Source: an uncultured Clostridia bacterium (GTDB taxonomy: Bacteria > Bacillota > Clostridia > Christensenellales > Borkfalkiaceae). Taken from it: DNA of 55,659 nucleotides. Location: NCBI GenBank assembly GCA_934271245.1, contig CAKQQY010000010.1, positions 1 to 55,659 of the forward strand, in the 5' to 3' direction. Positions within the stretch are counted from its first letter, which is position 1. Each line of letters begins with the position of its first letter. The notes under the pieces are model-generated. The model was not told the DNA's origin, did no database searches, and saw only the letters and a program-made list of their open reading frames with translations. The position numbers and the translations under genes were made by a program. Below, in pieces: positions 1 to 8,974 of this stretch.

Positions 1-58
1 TTTGCGTGAAATTACAAAAATTCAAAAGTTTACCCACAATTCGTTTCATTTTACTCAT
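1..58 (-). CDS. possible start of a gene running off the left edge
   Basis: An ATG at 58 opens a frame that stays open for 19 codons to the window edge. A second in-frame ATG lies at 49. An AAAAGG stretch lies about 8 bases upstream, which is an acceptable ribosome binding site. The visible residues begin MSKMKRIVGK, too few to assign a family. It would be the next gene downstream of the SGNH esterase and might belong to the same operon. A frame this short can easily occur by chance. Confidence 0.25.
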   Translation of the reverse strand, partial: MSKMKRIVGKLLNFCNFTQ

Positions 59-109
59 TTTCTATGCCTTTTCGCACTGTTTTTAACGATTTCTTCGCAA
101 TAACTCATT

Positions 110-831
110 TTATACTCCCAAAATCGTTTCTATAAGTTTTATCGCGATATAGTAGTGATACTCTCTCACGGGATGATTAAGTTTATTAGCGAGCAGTTCG
201 GTCACGTCTGCACCGCTTTCTTTCAACTTTTCCCACACGGGATACAAATCGCAAACTTTAACGCCGTATTTTTTGCATAACTCTTTGGCGGCGTTCATAT
301 ATTCCTTTAATATCCCGTCGTTTTGCACCTTTGAAAAGTTTTCCGACAGTTCTATAAAAAAGTCGTCCTTTAGGCGCGCGCTCGTTTTTTCGCACATAAA
401 ATTTTGCGTTAAAAATATCGTTTCCGTACCTTCTTCCGCGAGAGCCGGAAAAATACTTTCAAGCGAATTTTTATATTTTTCGATATTGCCCGCCGCGCTG
501 TCGTTAAGACCGAACGACACGACGCATAAGTCGGGATTATACGCCGAAACGTCGCGTTCAAGCCTTGCCAGACCGCCCGCGGCGTTATCTCCGCTTATTC
601 CCGAATTTATAACGTTTATCTGAACGTTCGGAAAAATGATATTCAGAATTTCTTTAAACCGCATGGAATACGCGCTTTTATAATCGAAAACCGTTTCAAG
701 GCTTCTTTCACCCGTCTTGTAACACTCGAAGCACCCTTGGGTAACGCTGTCGCCCCAAAAAAAGCCACGGTTACGGAACGATTATCGCGCATATCGTTTT
801 GTTTTGCTTTTATTTTATCGATTATTTTCAT
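110..831 (-). pseudogene. SGNH/GDSL hydrolase (esterase), frameshifted
   Basis: SGNH hydrolases are Ser-His esterases that often remove acetyl groups from glycans. Two overlapping frames together make one enzyme. The first, from ATG 831, reads to SVTVAFFG. After a shift at the A7/C4 run (757-763 and 753-756) the second frame reads GDSVTQGCFE, the block I catalytic serine motif. It continues through SGISGDNAAGG (block II), FGLND (block III) and NKLNHP, which carries the C-terminal His. The rejoined protein is about 240 residues, normal for the family. The downstream ATG at 664 would give a protein without the catalytic serine, so it is not a credible start. This is the last gene of the glycan operon, 33 bases after the GH36 gene. 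The break may be a real mutation, a base-calling error in the homopolymer, or frameshifting on T TTT TTT. It is called a pseudogene because the frame is interrupted. Confidence 0.8.
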
Positions 832-864
832 ATTTACCTGTTGTGACGAATTAAAGCGGGTTCG

Positions 865-2868
865 TCAACGCTTTTTTGCGAGTTTTATAAGTCTGGCGGT
901 ATTTCCTTTTGAAAATTCCACCGTAAGCGTACCGTGAGAAAAGAAAACTTTCTCTTTCGCGCCGCGCGGATAAATTATTTCCGCGTCGTAATTTCCGTCT
1001 ATATCGCATTTATGCGTAACGGCATTATCCGTCAGGTTCCACGCGGCGAGTATTATTTCGTTTTTATCTTCGTCGGCGTACCCGAACGAAAACGCGCGTT
1101 TTTCGCAAATCCCCAAAAACCCGCGCGGGTATATCGGATAAGAATTACTTACGAACGTTTTTAATTCCTTGAAAAGGATTACCGCTTCTTTATAAAGTTT
1201 AAGATTGATTTCGTCGATATTTTCTATTCTACCCGACAAATAAGGCAGCCCCATAGCGGCGTTTACCGCGTTGAATATCGTTTGTTCGCCGTCGCGATAC
1301 ACGATTTTTTCACGTTCGGTTATATCGTTGTTTTCCCTGTCTTCGAATTTCAGCGGATAAGGATAACACCATACTCCCGCTTTTTCGGGCGGAACGAGAG
1401 CGGAATTCCCTACGATTATCGAAGGGAATTTAAGATAATCTTCCTGATCGGAAATCGATTGCAAATCAAATCGTTTAAGCGTTTCGTGGTCCTGACGGGT
1501 ACCGCCCGAAGCGCAGTTTTCTACGATAAGGTCAGGATATTTTTTGCGTATACCGTCTATAAAGGCGTTAAAAGCGGCGGCGTTTTGCATAAGTCCTTCG
1601 GCAGGGCTTTCGCCGCGCGAATCAGTTCCGATATATTCGGCGTTGTTATGGTCGTTTTTAATAAAACCTACGCCTAAATTTACAAGTTCGTCAACGCGTT
1701 CGTAAAGATACCCGACGACCTTTTCGCACCTGAAATCGGCGAGCGGTCTGTGTTCGGCGATAATTTTGCCGTTTCTCGTTAAAAGGGCGTCGTCACCGAG
1801 CGTCTTTATTGCCGAAAGCGGCAAAGATTCGAACTCGAACCACACTCCGGCAATCATTCCTTTACTTTTGATATAATCTATAATTCCTTTAAGACCGTAA
1901 CCCGCGAATTTTTCGTCGTCGGGATACCACTCCCCGAGTTTCTTTTGCCACCCGTCGTCTATACAGAATACTTCCGCGCCGATTTCCGCCGCCCGATCGA
2001 TAAGTTTTATAAGCCTTTCGGGGGTTTCTATCGCCCAGTTACAATTCATATAATCGTTAAAAACGATAGGATTAACCTTTTTAAGGGGCGCTTCTTTGCG
2101 TTTGTATTTTATCAAAGCCTTAACGGCGTTTTCAAAGCCGCCCTCGACCGAACCGAAAAGAGTATAATTCGTCGTAAAACTTTTTCCGCTTTCCACGCGA
2201 CCGTAAAACCCCGTTTTTTCGTCGGCGACACCCGTTTTAACGACGAAAGAATCGGCGTCGTAACCTTGCAAAGAAAGTTCGATATACCAACTATGACCGC
2301 CTGTCACTTCAAAAAAGTAAGTTTTCCCTTCGTCTTTATCTTCGATTAAAAGCATAGGAAAATACGAACCCGTGCTTAACGACGATACCGATTCGAGCCT
2401 AAACGTTCTTCTCTCAAAATCGTGTCCGCTGGTAAGCGCAAGTCCGACGGATTCGGGCGTGACCTTTCGCCACTGACCTTCCTTTTGCCAGCCGCTTAAA
2501 GCGTAGTATATGTTTACGCTCCCGTCCGCAACCCTGTCGCGCATTTTTCTCTTCGACAGACAAACGTTTTCCACGACGGCGGACTCCAGTTTCGCAAAAT
2601 CGAATCTGTTTTCCCCGTCGTTTTCAAGGCGTGTTCTCTGCTTATAAACGGGCGTTCCGCTAATTGTTTCGATTTCCGAAAAGATTTTTACTTTATCGTA
2701 ATCTTTAACCGTATATTCGGCAACGAATAAATTTCCGTTTTCGGTAACGGAATCGAGAAATATCGGATATTCGTCCGCTCCCGACAGACAAAGCGCGGTG
2801 TTTTGCGATTTTTCACCGCCGAAAAAGTCGAACCCCGTTCGGGTAACGACGATTTTACAACGTTCCAT
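865..2868 (-). CDS. GH36 alpha-galactosidase
   Basis: A 667-residue glycoside hydrolase of clan GH-D. An N-terminal beta-sandwich (about 1-270) precedes a TIM barrel with the FCIDDGW motif (301-307). Asp406 in IKNDHNN sits where GH36 has its nucleophile, although the family's usual KWD is KND here. CASGG (452-456) and the acid/base aspartate of SDQED (473-477) follow. The family releases terminal alpha-galactose from raffinose-type sugars, galactomannan side chains or other galactosides. There is no signal peptide, so it should act in the cytoplasm on imported oligosaccharides. The start overlaps the end of the GH78-like gene by 14 bases, and a GGAG lies about 12 bases upstream. It is the penultimate gene of the operon. 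The galactoside specificity is a family-level inference. Confidence 0.88.
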   Translation of the reverse strand: MERCKIVVTRTGFDFFGGEKSQNTALCLSGADEYPIFLDSVTENGNLFVAEYTVKDYDKVKIFSEIETISGTPVYKQRTRLENDGENRFDFAKLESAVVENVCLSKRKMRDRVADGSVNIYYALSGWQKEGQWRKVTPESVGLALTSGHDFERRTFRLESVSSLSTGSYFPMLLIEDKDEGKTYFFEVTGGHSWYIELSLQGYDADSFVVKTGVADEKTGFYGRVESGKSFTTNYTLFGSVEGGFENAVKALIKYKRKEAPLKKVNPIVFNDYMNCNWAIETPERLIKLIDRAAEIGAEVFCIDDGWQKKLGEWYPDDEKFAGYGLKGIIDYIKSKGMIAGVWFEFESLPLSAIKTLGDDALLTRNGKIIAEHRPLADFRCEKVVGYLYERVDELVNLGVGFIKNDHNNAEYIGTDSRGESPAEGLMQNAAAFNAFIDGIRKKYPDLIVENCASGGTRQDHETLKRFDLQSISDQEDYLKFPSIIVGNSALVPPEKAGVWCYPYPLKFEDRENNDITEREKIVYRDGEQTIFNAVNAAMGLPYLSGRIENIDEINLKLYKEAVILFKELKTFVSNSYPIYPRGFLGICEKRAFSFGYADEDKNEIILAAWNLTDNAVTHKCDIDGNYDAEIIYPRGAKEKVFFSHGTLTVEFSKGNTARLIKLAKKR

Positions 2869-4780
2869 TAAAATAATCTTCTCCGTTTAACAAGTCGTAA
2901 TAGTAAATGGGCATTGCCGACCAACCGTGACACAAGCTACCGGTGTTGGCAAGCGATTTTGCGCCCTCTTCGGTTTCCCAGAAAGTAGTCGCGCCGGCGT
3001 CAAGCATTTTTACGTATTTTTTATCTATATCGTTTAATATAAACGACTTATATTTATCTTTATTTACCTTTAACATTGCTTCGTATAAAAACGTATTCAT
3101 AGAAAGCGTTATCGGTACTACGGATTTATCTGACAAAATATTATCGACCGTTTCTTCTCCCGCTATTCCGCAAAGCACGGCAAGCGAATTGCCGAGACTC
3201 GTATAGAACGGTTTACCGACCGAAGTTGCCTTAAAAAGTCCTTTACTCTCGTCGTAAAAAGTATTTTTTACTGCGGTTTTCATTGCGTTCTCGTCAAAAT
3301 CGTATTTTTCGCCGACGATGGCGCATAACTTTTTATAAAACCCGATAGCGTAGATAAACGCGCAATTTAAAATAAGGTCGTATTGATGAGAATAAAAATC
3401 GCTTTCCTTTCGCGCTATCTGGTCGCCGTTATCGCTGCCTTCGGACCATTCGTAAAAGTTCCAGTACGGGTACGGGAAATCGGCTATTAAACCGTTGCTT
3501 TCTATTTTACTCTCGAAAGTTTTCACCATGGTTTTAAGCACGGGGAAAGCGGCGGTTAAAATAGTAGTATCTCCGCTTTTTTCGACGTATTCGTAAACTT
3601 CCGTAAAATAAGCGAGCGAGAAAAACGGTATAGGTATATCTCTCCCCGCGGGGTAACAAATGCTTAAAAGCCCGTCTTTTCTGAGCCCCAACGATATGAG
3701 AAAGAGCGACGACCGCGCAAATTTATAATCGCCGTAAGCGACGTAAGTGCAAAGCATCTCGTTACGGCTGTCCATAGTATACAGCGCCTGTTCGCGCCAG
3801 GGCGTATCTTCGTAATGCTCGTGCATACAAGCCGAAAGCGTCCTTACGCTGACGTTATAAATTTTATTACGAATTTCGCTTTTGTAATGCGGCTTTTTCG
3901 CTTCGAGCGGATATTTTACGGGTCGGATACCGACGTAATTTATTTTTATCGGGTAAGTCGTAAAGACTTCGAGATATCTCCCCGACAATCTTCTGAAATA
4001 GTTTACGTATTCGTTTTTGCCTTCTTTCGCTACGTATTCCACGCTGAAATCCATAGAATTTATAAATCGTTTAACTCTTCCCCCGTCGAGAAACTGACTA
4101 TACGCTATAAGAACGTTTTGTTCTTTTTCGGAAACTATATCGAGATCGAGAAAACCCGTGGTTTCTTCGTGTAAATCTATAAGATAAGAATTTTCGAGTT
4201 TCGTAACGGTAGCGGGAACTCTATCAAGGACTATAATCTTGTCGTTGGGACGGGGATTTAAGTTATAAGACTTTTCCGAAATAACGCTTTTCGTAAAAGG
4301 TTCGTCGTTTTTTACGTTTCCGTAATACTTGAACGAAAACCCGAGTTGCGAAGTCAAATCTTTTCTGTAACCGTTCTCGTAAAGCGTACAAACTCTCGAA
4401 AGAGTATCTTCCGAAGAGTACGCCGCAACTTCGTCGCCGCAGACGACTTCGAATATAACGCCGGCGTTATCTTTAATATACGTCTGGGTATCTTTTCCGT
4501 AATACCAGACTATAACGCTCGCTTCGTTCACGCCGTTTACGCAATATTCGGTTACGTCAAGTTCGTCGTAAACCTTGTAGAAGGGATAGTCCGAGTACTG
4601 CCCGAACGCCGCTATTTTGCCGTTTATGTACAAATTGTAGTTGCTGTCGCTCGCGATAAAAACCTTTATTCCGCGCGAGAGATCGCCGTTAAAATCAAAC
4701 TTGAATTCGGCGTATTCGTCCTCGCCGTATTCCTTTTTATTCCATATCCATTTTGAATTTTTAAAACGTTGTTCGTTCAT
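2855..4780 (-). CDS. GH78-like six-hairpin glycosidase (alpha-L-rhamnosidase family)
   Basis: About 641 residues from the chosen ATG. The frame is open upstream to 4810, but the ATG at 4780 has GGAG 8 bases before it, and the earlier start would overlap the preceding gene. The N-terminal half is a beta-sandwich carrying ASDSNYNLYING, a fold seen in the accessory domains of rhamnosidases. The C-terminal half resembles the alpha/alpha six-hairpin barrel of GH78: EDTPWREQ (about 324-331) matches the family's D-x-P-x-R-x-E signature, and the WNFYEWSEGSDNGD stretch follows. There is no signal peptide. Characterised relatives remove terminal alpha-L-rhamnose from pectin fragments or plant glycosides. 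The family call is fairly firm; the substrate is not, because GH78 and related six-hairpin families are functionally diverse. Confidence 0.75.
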   Translation of the reverse strand: MNEQRFKNSKWIWNKKEYGEDEYAEFKFDFNGDLSRGIKVFIASDSNYNLYINGKIAAFGQYSDYPFYKVYDELDVTEYCVNGVNEASVIVWYYGKDTQTYIKDNAGVIFEVVCGDEVAAYSSEDTLSRVCTLYENGYRKDLTSQLGFSFKYYGNVKNDEPFTKSVISEKSYNLNPRPNDKIIVLDRVPATVTKLENSYLIDLHEETTGFLDLDIVSEKEQNVLIAYSQFLDGGRVKRFINSMDFSVEYVAKEGKNEYVNYFRRLSGRYLEVFTTYPIKINYVGIRPVKYPLEAKKPHYKSEIRNKIYNVSVRTLSACMHEHYEDTPWREQALYTMDSRNEMLCTYVAYGDYKFARSSLFLISLGLRKDGLLSICYPAGRDIPIPFFSLAYFTEVYEYVEKSGDTTILTAAFPVLKTMVKTFESKIESNGLIADFPYPYWNFYEWSEGSDNGDQIARKESDFYSHQYDLILNCAFIYAIGFYKKLCAIVGEKYDFDENAMKTAVKNTFYDESKGLFKATSVGKPFYTSLGNSLAVLCGIAGEETVDNILSDKSVVPITLSMNTFLYEAMLKVNKDKYKSFILNDIDKKYVKMLDAGATTFWETEEGAKSLANTGSLCHGWSAMPIYYYDLLNGEDYFNGTL

Positions 4781-4796
4781 AAGTAATTCTCCGCTG

Positions 4797-6356
4797 TTAA
4801 ATTTCGGCAACGAGTATTCCCTGCTTTTTAAGGGTCAACCCTCCGTTTTCGGTTACGTTTTCGGCAAGCAATACTCTTTTGATTTTTTCGCTTATCGCAT
4901 ATTCTTCGTCGCTCGGGTTAATATAGACGATAACTTTTTGTCCGTCCTTTTCCCTAGTATACTTCAAGGGATAACCCGCGCCGCCGCTTATTTCGAGCGA
5001 AGCGTCGTAATCAAGCGCCGAATTTGCCTTTTTGACGGCAATCGCTCTTTTTACGAAGTTATAGAGCGAATTGTCGACCGATTTCTGATATTCTACGCTT
5101 GCGCCTTTTCTCTTTTCTACGGGAAGATACAACCGCCCGTCGGAATCCGAAAAACCTTTGTTTTTACCTTCCGTCCACTGCATAGGCGTTCTTGCGCCCG
5201 TACGGATATATCCGCCGTCTTTATTTAATTTAAAGTTATGCTTTATGCCTATTTCGTCGCCGTAATATATCATAGGAAGATTTTTGTACGTCAGAAGAAA
5301 CGCGAAGATACATTTCATTTCTTCGTCGGTTTTGTTCGTCGCGACGCGCGTTACGTCGTGATATCCCGACGGAACGGAATAGTATTTACCCTTATCGAGA
5401 TTTTCGATGGTTTTAAGCGTATAATTTACGAAAGCGCTCATATTGCCTTTTGCTTCATGCGAAAAATAACTGTGTCCGCACTCGAAAGCGGGAAGAATAT
5501 TTGAGCCTTTTTCTCCGCGGAAAAGTTCGTTATAACCTATCGAACAGTGCGAAAAATAGTCTATATCGAATCCGCAGGCGGCAGAATCTTCGGGGTTGCC
5601 CCATTCGGACATGAAAATCGCTTCGGGATATTTTTCCTTTGCGCCGCCGATAAACTTCGACCACAGCCATTTTAACGCGCTTAAATCGTAATCGCCCTTT
5701 ATAAGGCTGTTGGCAAGATCGACACGGAATCCGTCTGCGCCCTTATCTAACCAAAAGGTAATTATATCGAGAATTTGTTTTCTTAAAGGCTTTAACCGTT
5801 CGTCGGTATAAGGCATTTTCCACTCGTCGGAATGCCACGGGTCGCCGTCGTTTTCTTTTTTACGGATATTGAAACCGTAGTTTAACGCAGGCTGAAAAGA
5901 ATAATAATTAACGGTATAATTGCCGTTTCTTTTAGCCATACCTTTTACGGTGTTGCCGCCGCCTACAAAAATATTGTTAGTCCAGATATAGTAATCGGAA
6001 TACTCGTTTTTCATTTCCCGTTTAGATTTTAAAAACCACGGGTGCTTATCCGAAGTATGCCCTATAACGAGATCGAGAAGGATTTTTATCCCGAGCGAAT
6101 GCGCCTTTTTTATAAGCGCGGCAAAATCGTCCATATCGCCGAACTTTTCGTCTATGGAATAATAATCGGATATATCGTAGCCGCCGTCTTTAAACGGACT
6201 TTTAAAGATGGGATTGAGCCATATAACGTCCGCGCCTAAATCTTTTATATAATCGAGTTTTTCGGTAATTCCTGCAAGATCGCCCACGCCGTCGCCGTTT
6301 TTATCGTAAAAACTGGTTGGGTAAACTTCGTAAATAACGCTTTTGTTAAGATTCAT
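4797..6356 (-). CDS. GH13 alpha-glucosidase / oligo-1,6-glucosidase-type enzyme
   Basis: A 519-residue alpha-amylase-superfamily enzyme. The start VIYEVYPTSFYD and the GDGVGDLAGI segment are typical of oligosaccharide-acting GH13 members. Region I is DLVIGHTS (95-102), the nucleophile is Asp213 in GFRVDLANS, the acid/base is Glu251 in FMSEWG, and the third acidic residue lies in YHDVTR (about 334). With no signal peptide it probably hydrolyses imported alpha-glucosides in the cytoplasm. Its start lies 4 bases after the stop of the GH28-like gene with only a weak ribosome binding site, so translational coupling is likely. Alternatives within GH13 (trehalose-6-phosphate hydrolase, sucrose-acting or glucan-branch-acting enzymes) cannot be excluded. 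Confidence 0.85.
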   Translation of the reverse strand: MNLNKSVIYEVYPTSFYDKNGDGVGDLAGITEKLDYIKDLGADVIWLNPIFKSPFKDGGYDISDYYSIDEKFGDMDDFAALIKKAHSLGIKILLDLVIGHTSDKHPWFLKSKREMKNEYSDYYIWTNNIFVGGGNTVKGMAKRNGNYTVNYYSFQPALNYGFNIRKKENDGDPWHSDEWKMPYTDERLKPLRKQILDIITFWLDKGADGFRVDLANSLIKGDYDLSALKWLWSKFIGGAKEKYPEAIFMSEWGNPEDSAACGFDIDYFSHCSIGYNELFRGEKGSNILPAFECGHSYFSHEAKGNMSAFVNYTLKTIENLDKGKYYSVPSGYHDVTRVATNKTDEEMKCIFAFLLTYKNLPMIYYGDEIGIKHNFKLNKDGGYIRTGARTPMQWTEGKNKGFSDSDGRLYLPVEKRKGASVEYQKSVDNSLYNFVKRAIAVKKANSALDYDASLEISGGAGYPLKYTREKDGQKVIVYINPSDEEYAISEKIKRVLLAENVTENGGLTLKKQGILVAEI

Positions 6357-6360
6357 ATTT

Positions 6361-7638
6361 CTACTCTATAATGCTTTTTATATAATCGGGAACGCTGCCG
6401 ACTCTCACGTTTTTCGCGTTACAATTTCTGAAATCTATCGCGTATTCCGTTTTGGGCGGTTCGGAATAAAAAACGTTGGATATGCTAACGTTATCATAAT
6501 CGAACGGTCCGTTGTTATCTCTTAAATAGCCGTAGCCTTTATGGTGCAGAACGGCAGGCACGGACGGATTTTCCATAAATATGTTGTTTATAGTAACGTT
6601 GTTGGCGGTTTGCTGAAACATGACCGCGGCGACTTTACTCTTGGAAAAAACGTTATTTATAGAGATATTGTACATTTCGCCGAGCCTTGATATCCTGTCG
6701 TAACGATAATAACTGTCGTTGATTTTTATTGTTCCGCCGCTGGCGTAACCGCAGCCTTTTTCAGCCATATCGTGCACGCCGTCGATAACTACGTTATAAA
6801 CCTTATTTCCGTCGGCGCAGGTCAGCCTTATATTGCCGCAAGCAAGACAGTCTGTCTGAATATTTCTTATGACCACGTCGTGAATATCGTCGTCTTTGCC
6901 CTTGACGAATTTATTATGCCACGACCCCTGAAGAGTGGTAAGAGCGATACTGTCGTCTTCCGTTTTGCCCGTTATATTTTCTATCGTAAAATAGTTGCAA
7001 CCGTTACGAAGGTCTATACCGTCGGCGTTTTTCACGTAGCATTCGTATTCTTCGCGCGCGGTTCTATCAAATCTGCGAACACCTTTTTCGTCCACGTAAG
7101 TATAATCTGCCTGGAAATCTATATCCGAAATATGAACGTGATTGCAGTATGCAAAGCAGAACGCCCACCATCTGTGCCGACGCGTTTTAATGTTTTTTAT
7201 GGTTATATTGCGGCAGTTGGTAAACATAAGCATAGAATTTTCGCGAATGCTCGGTCTGCCGTCCTTACCGGAATTCGACTCGGAAAGTCCGTTGTATTCT
7301 CCCCCGTCTAAAAGCGCGTTGCCTATACCGATAATATTTATATCGTGTTGTTCCTTCTCGGGATCGGTTTCGTCGGGAGTGTTATAAGTTTCGTTGCAAA
7401 AGAAATTGCACGCTACTTCCTTTGGCGTAACGAGTCTGCAATTATCGAGATACACCGTCATATCGGACGGAAGCCTTACCGCTTTGGTTATTTCGTAATA
7501 ATCCTTGCCGTTTGAATTCAATCTCGGTATAGTGATAGCGTTTACGCCCTTTTCTTTAGCGAGATTTACTGCGTTTTGTATTCTTTCGCTGTCCGATCCG
7601 CCCGTCACTTCGCCGACGGACACGCAATCGTTAATCAT
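6361..7638 (-). CDS. GH28-like right-handed beta-helix glycosidase
   Basis: A 425-residue parallel beta-helix protein rich in repeated N-x-x-I-x-N/D-I turns (for example RNITIKNIKT and NVTINNIFME). NADGIDLRNG (204-213) and EDDSIAL (227-233) occupy the positions of the NTDG and GDDCIAI motifs that carry catalytic aspartates in GH28 polygalacturonases. The family's GHG histidine motif is not evident; GYASGG is the nearest candidate. There is no signal peptide, which suggests action on imported oligosaccharides, perhaps as an exo-acting enzyme. It overlaps the GH1 stop by 4 bases (ATGA coupling). The fold is confident. The activity could instead be that of another beta-helix family such as an epimerase, lyase or different exo-glycosidase. 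Confidence 0.7.
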   Translation of the reverse strand: MINDCVSVGEVTGGSDSERIQNAVNLAKEKGVNAITIPRLNSNGKDYYEITKAVRLPSDMTVYLDNCRLVTPKEVACNFFCNETYNTPDETDPEKEQHDINIIGIGNALLDGGEYNGLSESNSGKDGRPSIRENSMLMFTNCRNITIKNIKTRRHRWWAFCFAYCNHVHISDIDFQADYTYVDEKGVRRFDRTAREEYECYVKNADGIDLRNGCNYFTIENITGKTEDDSIALTTLQGSWHNKFVKGKDDDIHDVVIRNIQTDCLACGNIRLTCADGNKVYNVVIDGVHDMAEKGCGYASGGTIKINDSYYRYDRISRLGEMYNISINNVFSKSKVAAVMFQQTANNVTINNIFMENPSVPAVLHHKGYGYLRDNNGPFDYDNVSISNVFYSEPPKTEYAIDFRNCNAKNVRVGSVPDYIKSIIE

Positions 7639-8972
7639 ATGTTCTCGTTCTCCTTTATAACGTTTTTATAGTACCAAAATGAATCTTTCGGCGTTTTTTC
7701 GAATGTCTGAAAATCCGTATGACAAAGCCCGAATTTACACGTAAACCCCGAACCCCATTCGAGATTATCGTAAAGCGACCAGTGAAAATATCCGCGGATA
7801 TCCACGCCGTCTTTTTTTGCCCGTATAACTTCCGAAACGTAATCGTGAATATAAACCGTTCGCGAATCGTCGTGAACTACGCCGTCAAAACCCAAGGCGT
7901 CGGTTAAACTTACGCCGTTTTCGGTTACGTAAACGGGAACTTTATACCTTTCATAAGCGAATTTCGGACCGTAATAGCAAGCCGTGGGAGTGAAATTCGC
8001 CCCTGCCAGCGATTTAGGCGTATTTACCGGCGAATGCGGGTCGTAATAACCGCCCTTACCGTCGTCCGAAGTAAAAACGCCCTGATAAATATTAAGCCCA
8101 ATAAAGTCCATATCGCACTTTATAATATCGACGTCCTTACCGGAATACGCAAACGGGCGCGAAAATTTGCTTACTATATTTTCGGGATAACGCCCCAAAA
8201 ATATGGGGTCTAAAAAATGCGCGTTATTGAAAAAACTGTCTTTATCGTAATAGCAACTGTCGTAAGTCGCTTTCCTTGCGGCATTCTCGTCTTTTTCGCT
8301 TGCAGGTATACGCGGCGCGCTCGCGATAACGAAGCCGACTTTAACGCCGTTTCCCGCATACTTTTTGATTACCCGAAAAGCCCGTCCGTTAGCGAGCAGA
8401 AGATTATGCGCCGCGGCGGTCGCCGCTTCCGTTCCGCCTTTAATATACGGAGCGTGAGAACCGATACCGTACCCTAAATAACATATACATTCGGGTTCGT
8501 TGAACGTGGTGAAATATTTCACCTTCTTTCCGAACAGTTTCGCTACCGTTTCGGCGTAGTATTCAAACCACGCGGAAAACTCTTCGTTTAACAAGCCGCC
8601 CCTTTTTTGAAGGGTCGAGGGCAAATCCCAGTGATAGAGCGTAACGAAAGGTTCTATTCCGTTTTTTAAGAGTTCGTCTATAAGATTATCGTAATACTTA
8701 ACGCCTTTTTCGTTTATTTCGCCCGTGCCGTCGGGAATAATCCGCGGCCAGGAAAGCGAAAACCTGTAAGAATTTGCGCCGAGCGTTTTCAGCAGCCTGA
8801 CGGTTTCGTCCGTTCTGTGATAAGCGTCGCAAGTAGTAAAAGTAGAGTGTCCGTCGCGGATATGTCCGTTGAGCGATGCTTCGTCCCAGATAGAAAGACC
8901 TTTGCCGTCATCGGCGTAACCGCCTTCGATTTGCGCCGCCGCGGTAGACGCGCCCCATAAAAATTTTTCCAT
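7635..8972 (-). CDS. GH1 beta-glucosidase
   Basis: A full-length 445-residue GH1 enzyme. It starts with the family signature FLWGASTAAAQIEGG, has the acid/base Glu159 in TFNEPE and the nucleophile Glu351 in YVTENG. RGYFHWSLYDNLEW near the end is the usual aglycone-site segment. The family hydrolyses beta-glucosides and often beta-galactosides or beta-fucosides with a retaining mechanism. There is no signal peptide, so it is cytoplasmic. A phospho-beta-glycosidase is less likely, because the neighbouring importer is an ABC transporter, not a phosphotransferase system. It overlaps the next gene by 4 bases and lies 2 bases after the glycosidase-like lipoprotein gene. Confidence 0.92.
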   Translation of the reverse strand: MEKFLWGASTAAAQIEGGYADDGKGLSIWDEASLNGHIRDGHSTFTTCDAYHRTDETVRLLKTLGANSYRFSLSWPRIIPDGTGEINEKGVKYYDNLIDELLKNGIEPFVTLYHWDLPSTLQKRGGLLNEEFSAWFEYYAETVAKLFGKKVKYFTTFNEPECICYLGYGIGSHAPYIKGGTEAATAAAHNLLLANGRAFRVIKKYAGNGVKVGFVIASAPRIPASEKDENAARKATYDSCYYDKDSFFNNAHFLDPIFLGRYPENIVSKFSRPFAYSGKDVDIIKCDMDFIGLNIYQGVFTSDDGKGGYYDPHSPVNTPKSLAGANFTPTACYYGPKFAYERYKVPVYVTENGVSLTDALGFDGVVHDDSRTVYIHDYVSEVIRAKKDGVDIRGYFHWSLYDNLEWGSGFTCKFGLCHTDFQTFEKTPKDSFWYYKNVIKENENI

Positions 8973-8974
8973 AA

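Noticed and set aside
273..623. 116-codon plus-strand ORF at the left end
   Set aside because: It is antisense to the SGNH esterase, whose conserved motifs are clear on the minus strand.
4641..5228. 195-codon plus-strand ORF across the GH78-like and GH13 genes
   Set aside because: It is antisense to two well-supported genes, with no ribosome binding site and no family features.
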